NCBI GenBank assembly: GCA_902791025.1
Contig: CADATZ010000017.1
Coordinates: forward strand, 24,400-88,399
Length of the DNA: 64,000 bases
Direction of reading: 5' to 3'
Origin: an uncultured Chloroflexota bacterium
Lineage (GTDB): Bacteria > Chloroflexota > Anaerolineae > Anaerolineales > Anaerolineaceae
A program made the position numbers and the translations under genes. Shown piece by piece: positions 25,806 to 36,194 of the stretch; positions within the stretch are counted from its first letter, which is position 1, and every line of letters begins with the position of its first letter. A model generated the notes under the pieces. That model did no database searches. It was not told where the DNA came from and saw only the letters and a program-made list of their open reading frames with translations.

Positions 25806-28088
25806 TTAATTATTCACACAGAATAAATCAAATTCTTCTTCCGGCATTGGTTTAGCGAAATAGAATCCCTGGAAGAGTTTGCAGCCCATATCAACAAGCA
25901 TTTCATATTGATCGTGTGTTTCCACACCTTCCGTAAGTGAGGTAACGCCTAAATCATCTGAGAGTTTTACGATGTGATTAAGGATTTTCTTAGCCTTATA
26001 ATCATTATCAGATTTTTTCAGGAAAACCATATCCAGTTTGATCACTTCAACCGGCATATCCTTCAGCATGTTGAGGGATGAATATCCACTGCCGAAGTCA
26101 TCCATTTCAACCATAAATCCATTTTGTTGAAGATCATTCAAGACCCTGACACGGTTGTCGATATCCTCCATCATGGCAGTTTCGGTAATTTCCACTCGCA
26201 TTTTTGCCGGATCAATATCGAATTCCCGAACGACAGATTTGATTTCCTCAGCAACATCCATGAAGTAAAAATCCTTTGGAGAAATATTTACGGAAATAAA
26301 GAGGTCACGACTTTCTTTTTTCCAGCGTGCCAGGATCTCACAGGCGTATCGCCACATATATTTATCGACTTCAGCAACCATGCCATTCCGCTCAAAAACC
26401 GGCATAAAGGAACCTGGATTCAACAGGCCATCGATAGGGTGCTGCCAACGAACCAAAGCTTCTGCACCGACAACTTTACCGTTTCTGTCAACGATTGGCT
26501 GAAGGTAAGGACGAATTTCCCGGGTTTCCATTGCTTTATGCAGCTGTGAAGAAATCAATTGATCCCAAAGGATTTTTTCTTTCATATTGTCGTCATAATA
26601 AGCGATGTGTTTTTGGAATTCATCCTTGATTGTGGAAAGCGCTACTCTGGCGCGGTCAAACATAACTGATACATCCAAACCTGGTTCAACGACCTTATAG
26701 ACTCCAAGATGCACCAATAAAGGATGTTCCAATTTCTCGTCTTTTATGGTGAAATTAACCAATTCATTTTCAATATGTCCCTCATCAAAATCACTAACGG
26801 GAAGGCAGATTCCGAACATATCCCCGGCAATTCGTCCATAAATAGCACTGGCAGGGAAGTTATTCCGGACCCAATCCGCAAGATTCTTTAATGCAAAATC
26901 GCCAAAATCATTTCCATAGATATCATTAATGACTTTGAAGTTATTGGCGTCCATAAAGACAACATAATATTCAATATTTTGGTTTGTCTGAATCGTTTTC
27001 TTGATCCGTTCATAAAGATATTCTCTTGTATACAGACCTGTCAGAACGTCGTGACGCGCGATATATTGTTGTTTTTCGTAAGCCCGCTGCTCTTCAGTAT
27101 TGTCGCGTACTGAAAGGAATGAACCGGTCACCCGGCCATGAGTGTCAGATACTTCATGTTTTTCCAGAACAAAATGCCGTGCATTTTCCCCATTACCGAA
27201 AGTGAATTGTGTACGGAGCATCGTTTCACTGCTTTTGAGATCCGGCAGCTGGAACATTTTCTCCAGACGTTCGGTTGCCGGTTCAAAATTATTATCTTCA
27301 AGATTAACCAGTTTTTTACCCTGATCATTTGCCCAGATGCAGCGTCCCACTGCGTCAAAAAAGAACAATGCATCCGGCATATCGGATGCAATATTCGCAA
27401 GCATTCTGTCGAGAAGACGCATTGGACGATAATAAAGGGCAAAGTAGAATACGATCAAACCAAAAACAGCAAAACCAATCATGGATTGATCGATCGGATT
27501 GCGGGAAAAAATATAAAATGTCTCCCAGATCCCCACCAATATCATCGTTATGAGTAAGGACGAGTACCGTTCAACATAAATGTGCGGAACACGGATCACT
27601 TTTGTGGCAAATATGATGAGGACAGCAAAGAAAATTCCGTAGTCTACGATCCGATGAAATGTCTGACCGAAATATGGAACCAGCCGATAATAGTTCGCTC
27701 CATCTACAACAATCGCTTCTGTAGAAAAGGCCTGATGGAAGAAGGAATTGAACGCATATTGGATTGTATCTATCGTAAGGAGACTGTACACCAGATTTCG
27801 AACAGATTTGCTTGGCCAGTCTAAAAGACAGTATTCAAACGTAAATTTCAACAGGGCGAACATAACAAAGTTCATGCCCAAAAAATAAATATAATATCCA
27901 ATTGTGGAAAGAGTTTGATCTCGTGAGGCAATGATAAGCAGGTTTCCGGTTACAGGCGGAACAAGACCTGCCAGCAATAAAGCAACAGATCTTCCTATCT
28001 TTTTCTTTGATTTTCGCGCAATGTGCTGACACAAAAGCAGTGCCGCAATCAAAACGCCGTAAATCACAACAAAACCCTGTCGGATCAT
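25806..28088 (-). CDS. Seven-helix sensor, PAS, degenerate GGDEF and active EAL phosphodiesterase
   Basis: A 760-residue membrane c-di-GMP protein. Residues about 1-220 form seven helices like the 7TM input of some histidine kinases. A PAS-like domain follows (about 225-335). The GGDEF domain keeps DVLTGLYTRE but its active site is AGDMF, so it is probably a GTP-sensing or inactive module. The EAL domain has EALVRW, the NIS asparagine, EITET, DDFGSGYSS, KLD and EGVET, so it should hydrolyse c-di-GMP. It likely lowers c-di-GMP in response to a small ligand. The upstream GATGAGG is a plausible ribosome site. Confidence 0.9.
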   Translation of the reverse strand: MIRQGFVVIYGVLIAALLLCQHIARKSKKKIGRSVALLLAGLVPPVTGNLLIIASRDQTLSTIGYYIYFLGMNFVMFALLKFTFEYCLLDWPSKSVRNLVYSLLTIDTIQYAFNSFFHQAFSTEAIVVDGANYYRLVPYFGQTFHRIVDYGIFFAVLIIFATKVIRVPHIYVERYSSLLITMILVGIWETFYIFSRNPIDQSMIGFAVFGLIVFYFALYYRPMRLLDRMLANIASDMPDALFFFDAVGRCIWANDQGKKLVNLEDNNFEPATERLEKMFQLPDLKSSETMLRTQFTFGNGENARHFVLEKHEVSDTHGRVTGSFLSVRDNTEEQRAYEKQQYIARHDVLTGLYTREYLYERIKKTIQTNQNIEYYVVFMDANNFKVINDIYGNDFGDFALKNLADWVRNNFPASAIYGRIAGDMFGICLPVSDFDEGHIENELVNFTIKDEKLEHPLLVHLGVYKVVEPGLDVSVMFDRARVALSTIKDEFQKHIAYYDDNMKEKILWDQLISSQLHKAMETREIRPYLQPIVDRNGKVVGAEALVRWQHPIDGLLNPGSFMPVFERNGMVAEVDKYMWRYACEILARWKKESRDLFISVNISPKDFYFMDVAEEIKSVVREFDIDPAKMRVEITETAMMEDIDNRVRVLNDLQQNGFMVEMDDFGSGYSSLNMLKDMPVEVIKLDMVFLKKSDNDYKAKKILNHIVKLSDDLGVTSLTEGVETHDQYEMLVDMGCKLFQGFYFAKPMPEEEFDLFCVNN

Positions 28089-28274
28089 CAGGCCTCATCT
28101 TTCCGTTCCCTGTCTGAATTGATTACAGAGAACATCACCGTTTTTTTCGAAGAATAGCAATTCTGGTTTTTAATTTTTAATTATAATTACATCTGACTAA
28201 TTATAGCATGAAAATTGTTTAAAACACAATGAATTTAATGAAAAATATTTTGATTCTTTATGACCGCCCAGCGA

Positions 28275-29363
28275 TTATTTATGCCTTGTTTTTTTCAGCA
28301 GGTCAATAAATTTTGGCAGACTGTGAATAAAAAGTTCATAACCGGCTTTATGAACAGGAAGATCCCAGGCCCCCGGTGTAATTACGACTTCTCCGCCTAA
28401 CCCGCGCTTGAATTGATAAACGCCCCACATTCGGTCGCTTTCTTCAAACTCGTCCGGTGCCCCCCACAAGTCATATACTGTGCAGTCTTTTTCTTTCGCA
28501 AGCTTTATCGCTTCCCATTGCAGCAGGTAATTCGGCATCTTTTCCCGGTGTTCCGGACCGGACATACCATAGACATAGCGGGCTGTTTTTCCTGTGATAA
28601 AAATCATCACCGCGGCAACCATGCTGCCTTCGACTTCTGCGATTAATGGTGTGAGCATATCTGCTTTGTAAAAGCGCTGCCAGACATCCAGATAATAATC
28701 CTTCTCCCGGATCAGAAATCCGTCACGTTTTGATGTCTCAGCATATAGATCCGCAATCGGTTCAAAATCAGAAGGAGAGCCGCGGCGTACAGAGACACCC
28801 TTTTTTTCTGCAAGTCTGACCTTATACCGGGTACGCTGTTTCATGTTAGACAACAGGTCGTCAAGAGAAGGTTCTGTATTGATCCAGACTGAATTGGCAA
28901 ACTGGATCTGCTGCGGAGAACGCAGCCATCCATGCACCTGATAGTATGCCAGCAGGTTTTGTCCTGTTTGATTTTCCCGGTATTCTTCTGTTCCGGGTTC
29001 ACCAAATGAAACCGGTATATCCGGATCTATCTTGATAAATAGTGCTCTCTGTCGTTTAGCGAAATCGGCAATATCCGCGAGTACGCGGTCACGAAGAGAT
29101 TCATTCTCCCAATCCATCAGCGGTCCGCGGGGAACGTAGAGAAAACTCATTCCGCTTGAAAACGCACCGATTTTGATCGGGCGTTTCAGGATCAGTGCTG
29201 CCGCCTCCACTTTGCCGTCTTCTTTTTTCCATAATTTTGGAAAAGCTTCCCATCCCATTTTAGCTTTGACTTCAGCCCATTGGGATGTTTGGAGCAATGA
29301 CGCACCGGGAAGGACAGATATTATCTCATTCCAGTCATCGGGGAATATATTTTTATCGGTCAT
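28275..29363 (-). CDS. FemAB-like peptidoglycan-bridge aminoacyltransferase (second of a tandem pair)
   Basis: A 362-residue soluble protein of the FemX/FemAB family, which adds amino acids from aminoacyl-tRNA to lipid II side chains. Typical pieces are LLQTSQWAEVKAKMGWE near the N-terminus, FLYVPRGPLMDW, the MKQRTRYKVRLAEKKGV helix and the GNAT-like end with YLLQWEAIKLAKEKDCTVYDLWG. Its start overlaps the end of the preceding paralogue by four bases. Two such genes in a row suggest successive addition of two residues. The same strand carries polysaccharide-initiation genes upstream. Confidence 0.88.
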   Translation of the reverse strand: MTDKNIFPDDWNEIISVLPGASLLQTSQWAEVKAKMGWEAFPKLWKKEDGKVEAAALILKRPIKIGAFSSGMSFLYVPRGPLMDWENESLRDRVLADIADFAKRQRALFIKIDPDIPVSFGEPGTEEYRENQTGQNLLAYYQVHGWLRSPQQIQFANSVWINTEPSLDDLLSNMKQRTRYKVRLAEKKGVSVRRGSPSDFEPIADLYAETSKRDGFLIREKDYYLDVWQRFYKADMLTPLIAEVEGSMVAAVMIFITGKTARYVYGMSGPEHREKMPNYLLQWEAIKLAKEKDCTVYDLWGAPDEFEESDRMWGVYQFKRGLGGEVVITPGAWDLPVHKAGYELFIHSLPKFIDLLKKTRHK

Positions 29364-30364
29364 GAACCATTTCGCTTTCTTCGTTCTGCATCCGCAAACT
29401 TCAGCCCTTTATAAAGCAGATGTGAATAGACATAATCGAAGGAGCCCATCGCACGCTTGACCTCACCTCCAAAGCCGCGCTTGAAACGATAAACAGGCCA
29501 CAACCCATCATGACGTTCCTGAAACTGTTCTTCGAGTACAGTTTCATCCTCATCAGGAACGCCCCACAGGTCATATTCAGTACAGCCTTCCTGTTTGCAG
29601 ATTTGCATTGCAGTCCACTGCATAAGATAATTCGGCATGCGGCTGCGTTCTTCATTGGAAGAGGCACCATAAAGGTAATAGCCCCGTTTCCCTTCCGTAA
29701 AAAGCATCATTGCGCTGAGCGGCTTTTCCCGGTACCGCACCAGAATGATCCTGCCTCTTTTACCCTCTTTGAAGCATTCAAGACATTTTTTGTAATATGC
29801 TTCTGTGTGCACTGAAAAGGCATCCCTGCTGCCTGTGGTAACCATCAGCTCATGAAACAGTGAAGTGTCATCACTTTCCTCTACAGTGAGATCCTTTTTT
29901 TGTGACAGGCGTATATTGTAGCGGGTTTTCTGGTTCATTCGGGAAAGCCACTCCTCTTCACTTCCCTCAAGAGAAACCATGATCGTTCTTGGAGGCTGAA
30001 CAGTGGCAAATGCCGGGATAAATCCTTCCATGCTGTTTTTAAGAGTATCCGCTTCCGGCGAACCGCACCAATAATCAGGCTCAACACGAAGAAAAACAGC
30101 ATGGTTCTTCCGGCACAATTTATGAATTTCAGGCCATAAACGGTCGAAGTCACTCCCGAATGGTCCTCTTGGAATGTAAGCGACCTTCAATCCCGCCGGC
30201 AGGGAACGGAAAAGAACCATAGCTCCGGCTGAACCCTCCCGGACATAGAATGGAGTCCAGTTAAAATCAGACTTCAGCTCACCCCATTCTGCCACCTGCA
30301 AAAGGGAATGCTCCGGATTCTTTCTGCAGAAATCTTTCCACTCTTCTTTTGTTATTACAGCCAT
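29360..30364 (-). CDS. FemAB-like peptidoglycan-bridge aminoacyltransferase (first of a tandem pair)
   Basis: A 334-residue paralogue of the next gene with the same landmarks: LLQVAEWGELKSDFNW, AYIPRGPFGSDF, MNQKTRYNIRLSQKKDL and YLMQWTAMQICKQEGCTEYDLWG. Proteins of this type are common in Anaerolineae and in Gram-positive bacteria. The amino acid transferred cannot be read from the sequence. It begins 76 bases after the capsule-type dehydratase gene and may share its transcript. Confidence 0.88.
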   Translation of the reverse strand: MAVITKEEWKDFCRKNPEHSLLQVAEWGELKSDFNWTPFYVREGSAGAMVLFRSLPAGLKVAYIPRGPFGSDFDRLWPEIHKLCRKNHAVFLRVEPDYWCGSPEADTLKNSMEGFIPAFATVQPPRTIMVSLEGSEEEWLSRMNQKTRYNIRLSQKKDLTVEESDDTSLFHELMVTTGSRDAFSVHTEAYYKKCLECFKEGKRGRIILVRYREKPLSAMMLFTEGKRGYYLYGASSNEERSRMPNYLMQWTAMQICKQEGCTEYDLWGVPDEDETVLEEQFQERHDGLWPVYRFKRGFGGEVKRAMGSFDYVYSHLLYKGLKFADAERRKRNGS

Positions 30365-30440
30365 AAAATCTCATCTATGGGTTGAAGGAAAATGATCCAT
30401 ATACCACAAACCCTGGTACCCATCTCCTGCTTGTTGATTT

Positions 30441-32315
30441 CTAATTATCCAGTAAATTCGCGTCCGGAATGATTCCATTCAGTAACTTACGGATCTCATC
30501 CTCTTTTTCGTTTTCCGCGAGTTCCCGCAAGCGTTCCACCAGAGGTTCCAATTTTTCAGCGGGAATCAGATCGTGACGCTCGAGCTTGAAAATATCCGGA
30601 TGGACCGTTGGCTCCAATACCTGTCCTTTGTTCCAGAGATCCTCGCTCAATTTTTCTCCAGGACGAACACCTGTAAATTGTATCTCAATATCCCTGCCGG
30701 GTTCCAAACCGGATAGCCTGATCAGGTCTTCTGCGAGATCCAGAATACGCACCTGTTTTCCCATATCCAGCACAAAGGTTTCACAGTTATTACTCAAACC
30801 GGCAGCTTCAAGGACCAGATAAACCGCTTCCGGAATTGTCATAAAATAACGTTCCATCTTCGGATCAGTGACCGTTACCGGACCGCCCTTGCGTATTTGT
30901 TCCTGAAAAATCGGAACAACACTGCCCCGGCTGCCTAACACATTACCAAATCGAACCACTGTATATTTGGCATCAGTCCCGATGGACTCATTCAGGACAA
31001 TATTCTCCGCAACCCGTTTTGACGCGCCCATAATGTTGACCGGCCGCACGGCCTTGTCTGTTGAGATCATCACAAAACGTTCTACATTGAATTCTTTTGC
31101 CGTACGTACAATATTTTGTGTCCCGATGATATTGTTTGTGACAGCTTCCGAAATATTCACTTCCATCAAGTGGACGTGCTTATGTGCAGCCGCATGGAAA
31201 ACGATCTGCGGGCGGTACTTATCAAAAACCCAGCGGACACGTTTCAGGTCCCGAACATCTACGATAAGCGGTTCGACATCCAAATCAGGAAATTCGGAAT
31301 TTAGCCTGAAAAGAGTAGTAAAAATACTGTTCTCCCCGTGACCGAGAAGAAGCATCTTTTTCGGATTCCAGCGGGCAGTTTGCCGCGCAATTTCGCTGCC
31401 GATAGAACCTCCGGCACCGGTAATAAGAACCGTCTTATCCCGAAGAATAGGGCCGACATTATCCTGGTCCAGCTTAACCGGATCGCGTCTCAGCAGGTCA
31501 GTAATCTCCACTTCGCGAACACGATTGATGTTAACAGAACCGCCCAACAGCTCATAGATACCGGGCATTGTCTGAAAAGGAATTTCTTTTTGCCTGCATA
31601 CGTCAGAAACAAGGCGCAGAACTCTGCCCGGTGCGCTTGGAATTGCGAAAAGAACAGTGTCGACATAATAGCGGTCAATAAGAGAATCGATCTGAGAAAT
31701 CAGCCCAAGAACACGGACTCCATTGACTTCCTGACTGATTTTGTTTTTATCGTCATCAACAAACCCGATTGGCTTCAAATGAAGCTGCGGATTTTTCAGC
31801 ATTTCCTTGCATACCATTACACCTGCTTCACCGGCACCAACGATCAGGACTCGTTTCATGTACTTTTGTGCTGCCCGTGTAGCTCTGGCAGCCTTTTGAG
31901 AAGCGACCAGACGAATCCCCATTCGGATTCCGCCTACTGCCAAAAGTGAAAGTAAAAAATCAATTATCGGTACTGAACGAGGAAACCCGGTAAACACGTT
32001 GAGTCTTTGCAGCAAAAGCATGATGAGTGTAACGCTGACAGAGCTGGTTGCTACAGCCATAACGATCAGCCTCAGTTCATCAATACTTGCATAAGCCCAA
32101 AGATGCCGGTATAGACCGAATCGGATATAAACAAGGGGTTTAATAATCAGGCATAACACCAGCATCCATATAGCTGAGCTCAGATACATACCGGCAAGAG
32201 CTAAATTAAACTCAAAACGAAGCAGGTAACTGACAACCAGACATACAACGATCATCACCATATCAATGATGAAGATGTAGCGGTTTCTGATGCCTTGTTT
32301 AATACGAAAAGTCAA
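30441..32315 (-). CDS. Membrane nucleotide-sugar 4,6-dehydratase (FlaA1/CapD/WbpM type)
   Basis: A 624-residue protein with four N-terminal membrane helices, a CoA-binding-like Rossmann domain (VLIVGAGEAG, about residues 155-270) and a C-terminal SDR domain. The latter has GAGGSIGSEIARQ, AAAHKHVHLMEV, VMISTDKAVRP and MGASKR, where Met replaces the catalytic Tyr of ordinary SDRs, as is normal for this group. It would convert UDP-GlcNAc to a 4-keto-6-deoxy sugar for surface polysaccharide. It lies 3 bases after the glycosylphosphotransferase gene, so the two are one operon. Confidence 0.92.
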   Translation of the reverse strand: MTFRIKQGIRNRYIFIIDMVMIVVCLVVSYLLRFEFNLALAGMYLSSAIWMLVLCLIIKPLVYIRFGLYRHLWAYASIDELRLIVMAVATSSVSVTLIMLLLQRLNVFTGFPRSVPIIDFLLSLLAVGGIRMGIRLVASQKAARATRAAQKYMKRVLIVGAGEAGVMVCKEMLKNPQLHLKPIGFVDDDKNKISQEVNGVRVLGLISQIDSLIDRYYVDTVLFAIPSAPGRVLRLVSDVCRQKEIPFQTMPGIYELLGGSVNINRVREVEITDLLRRDPVKLDQDNVGPILRDKTVLITGAGGSIGSEIARQTARWNPKKMLLLGHGENSIFTTLFRLNSEFPDLDVEPLIVDVRDLKRVRWVFDKYRPQIVFHAAAHKHVHLMEVNISEAVTNNIIGTQNIVRTAKEFNVERFVMISTDKAVRPVNIMGASKRVAENIVLNESIGTDAKYTVVRFGNVLGSRGSVVPIFQEQIRKGGPVTVTDPKMERYFMTIPEAVYLVLEAAGLSNNCETFVLDMGKQVRILDLAEDLIRLSGLEPGRDIEIQFTGVRPGEKLSEDLWNKGQVLEPTVHPDIFKLERHDLIPAEKLEPLVERLRELAENEKEDEIRKLLNGIIPDANLLDN

Positions 32316-32318
32316 AAT

Positions 32319-33755
32319 TTATCGTCCTTTCAGCCAAAAAATGGTCTTGAGGGTATGGAATATGATAGAAAGATCCATTAAAAGGCTGCGGTGTTTGATA
32401 TAGTACAGATCATATTCCAGCTTAACCGTGTTTTCTTCTGTTCCGGATGCATAATTCTGATTAACTTGAGCCCAGCCGGTAAGCCCCGGCCGAACCAGAA
32501 GCCTCGCACGGTAAAATGGCACTTCGCGCTGTAAATCTTTTACAATCTGCGGTCGTTCTGCGCGCGGCCCAACCAGACTCAGCTCTCCGCGAAGTACATT
32601 CAGGAATTGCGGCATTTCATCCAGATGCGATCGTCTCAAAAATGACCCGACTCTGGTGATTCTTGAGTCGTGTTCTGATGCAGGCCGTGCAATACCGTCC
32701 TTTTCAGCATTTTGAACCATTGTCCGGAATTTCAGCATATTAAATGCGCTTCCCCGAAGGCCTAAACGCTCTTGAGTATAAAAAATAGGTTTTCCTGTAT
32801 CGATCAGAGTAGCAAGAGATACGAATGGTGTGACCAATGCCAGAAAAATCATTCCGACAAGGCCGCCAATTATATCAAATAAGCGTTTTGCGATTTCAAA
32901 AAACAAACTTGTGTGTGACATATCGTAAAAAGAGCGCAGCAGCCAATCCGTGTTCAACAAATGAACCGGAACCCTCCCAAGCAGTTCCTCATACACCATT
33001 GGCATGGTTGTAACAGTAACGCCTCTTTCTTCTGACATAGTAAGGGCATCAAATAGCGTATCATTCAGATGGTTGCTGATCGACATGATTACTTGTGCCA
33101 CCTGGTGTGTCTCAATCATTCTAAAATAATCATCAGATCCGCCTAATACACGATAGCCCTGGATCTCCGTACCAATTTTACCGGGATCATCATCAATGAA
33201 ACCGACAACATTATAGGGAGCACCCTCTGTTGTGTTAATAATTTCAGCCATTCGTTGTCCGGCTTTACCGGCGCCGACTATGATCGTATTAATAAAAGCA
33301 TTTTTTACAAAGAAAAAATGTGTAAAAATTCTTCTCCACAGCAAAGTAAAAACAGCTGCTGCGATAAAGAATATAATAACACCCCTTCGAGGAAGCGTTT
33401 TTGCCGGTGCAAGGAAGAAAATCAGCAGATAAACAGCAATGCAGGTCAGTGAGGTTGCAATGACAATGCGCAATGCCTTTTGAAAATGGTGAACCTCTCT
33501 GACATTATAGAGAGGAACCATCAGGATCAGCCATAGAAACGGAAGAAGATAAAACCATGGTTCAGGCCGTTCTAAAAGGAATGAAAACGACACACCAAGC
33601 CAGTCATCTTCCGTCGCCCAAGAAAATAGTGAAATAGCTAATGCAAGTAAAACTGCGATTATGTGTCCAAAAATCAAAATAAAACGCCTCTCCCTTGGGG
33701 TTAGACGTTGTTTGAAAGTTGAACGAATCGTATTTGACTCTGCCATTGTTTTCAC
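32319..33755 (-). CDS. Polyprenyl-phosphate sugar phosphotransferase (WcaJ/CpsE type)
   Basis: A 478-residue initiating enzyme of capsule or exopolysaccharide synthesis. It has four or five N-terminal helices, a Rossmann-like domain (IIVGAGKAGQR) and a C-terminal bacterial sugar transferase domain with KRLFDIIGG, KFRTMV, SLVGPRAERP and RPGLTGWAQVN. It moves a sugar-1-phosphate to undecaprenyl phosphate. No polymerase or flippase gene is visible nearby, so the remaining pathway must be elsewhere. It is the first gene of the minus-strand glycan block. Confidence 0.93.
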   Translation of the reverse strand: MKTMAESNTIRSTFKQRLTPRERRFILIFGHIIAVLLALAISLFSWATEDDWLGVSFSFLLERPEPWFYLLPFLWLILMVPLYNVREVHHFQKALRIVIATSLTCIAVYLLIFFLAPAKTLPRRGVIIFFIAAAVFTLLWRRIFTHFFFVKNAFINTIIVGAGKAGQRMAEIINTTEGAPYNVVGFIDDDPGKIGTEIQGYRVLGGSDDYFRMIETHQVAQVIMSISNHLNDTLFDALTMSEERGVTVTTMPMVYEELLGRVPVHLLNTDWLLRSFYDMSHTSLFFEIAKRLFDIIGGLVGMIFLALVTPFVSLATLIDTGKPIFYTQERLGLRGSAFNMLKFRTMVQNAEKDGIARPASEHDSRITRVGSFLRRSHLDEMPQFLNVLRGELSLVGPRAERPQIVKDLQREVPFYRARLLVRPGLTGWAQVNQNYASGTEENTVKLEYDLYYIKHRSLLMDLSIIFHTLKTIFWLKGR

Positions 33756-34007
33756 CGCTGTTCATTACATCCCAAAGGGATGCATTAAATAGACTTTAAT
33801 CATATCACAAATGTTGGTGAATTATCAGTTTGCATTGAAAATACTGAATAGCCAGACAGATGGACAGGTAGAAAAGCGACCGCGTGTCCAAAATATATGT
33901 TTATTGTCGTTATCACAATAACAGTTACGGAACAGATTTCTGAAAGGGTTTATAATTTCATCACCGGATCGGATACGGAGATGAAATATATTTGGCAAAT
34001 AATCAGC

Positions 34008-34805
34008 ATGAATAATCCAACTGGCAGGAATTTCTATGACAAACGTCAATGGAAAAGGATATTTGTCATACTTGTTTTCGTGTTGACAGGCTGCAAAACG
34101 AGTCATCTGCCTGACCCGCAGGTCGTGACAGGCCCTCCACATACAGTATCCACAATAACTTCAATTCCCACAAAACTTCCGACTCGAACAGTTTCCCCAA
34201 CGCCTTCTCCTGCCGCTCCGGACCCCACCACTACACCAATCGTTATTGATTATGATGTGCCGGTACTTTCGCAGGACGGGTTGTTTTTGGATGGCGTTCC
34301 TACCGGAGTGGGCTGTGTACCGGTTTGTATTGAAATGATGACGTCCTATTGGAACAAACTGGACCCGGCATATCCCATTCTCTGTGCGCAGGAAATCATT
34401 GACCGCAACGCGGCAGAGGGACTTTATGTAGCCGGACGGGGAATGTCTTCCATGAGTGCCGCAGATGAACTTGCAGAAATCGGTTATTACCATAAAATGG
34501 AATTCAACAGCTCGAAAGAAGATCTGTTGAAAGAACTTGAAGAGCACGGCCCGATCGGTGTTCTCGTAAAAACGAACTGGGTTCCAACGACCATGAATCA
34601 CGCAGCGGTACTGACCTTTTATGACGAGGCAAATGATACAGTTACGCTCAATGATCCCTTTTACGGCAGCACTGTTACCTGGAGCTGGGATTCCTTTGAT
34701 GGTATCTGGGGATTGAATTATGCCGGTGACCGTGACTATACAGGAGAAGTGGTTCGCAGGGTTTATTTTACAATTTATCCGGCTCAGCAATTACAGAATG
34801 AATAA
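34008..34805 (+). CDS. C39-like cysteine peptidase lipoprotein
   Basis: With the ATG at 34008 this is a 265-residue lipoprotein: helix FVILVFVLTGC with Cys29, then a Pro/Thr-rich linker to about residue 80. The C-terminal domain resembles Peptidase_C39_2: a Gln in VPVLSQD, the nucleophile in VGCVPVCIEM (Cys103), His in TMNHAAVLTFY and Asp in TLNDPFYG. Substrate unknown; roles in peptide or wall turnover are possible. The start is uncertain: an in-frame ATG at 33981 has GGAG but too close, and the open frame extends to 33897. It ends 9 bases before fumC. Confidence 0.75.
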   Translation: MNNPTGRNFYDKRQWKRIFVILVFVLTGCKTSHLPDPQVVTGPPHTVSTITSIPTKLPTRTVSPTPSPAAPDPTTTPIVIDYDVPVLSQDGLFLDGVPTGVGCVPVCIEMMTSYWNKLDPAYPILCAQEIIDRNAAEGLYVAGRGMSSMSAADELAEIGYYHKMEFNSSKEDLLKELEEHGPIGVLVKTNWVPTTMNHAAVLTFYDEANDTVTLNDPFYGSTVTWSWDSFDGIWGLNYAGDRDYTGEVVRRVYFTIYPAQQLQNE

Positions 34806-34814
34806 AGAGGTGTT

Positions 34815-36179
<1,365 letters not shown>

Positions 36180-36194
36180 TTCGATGGAACTGAT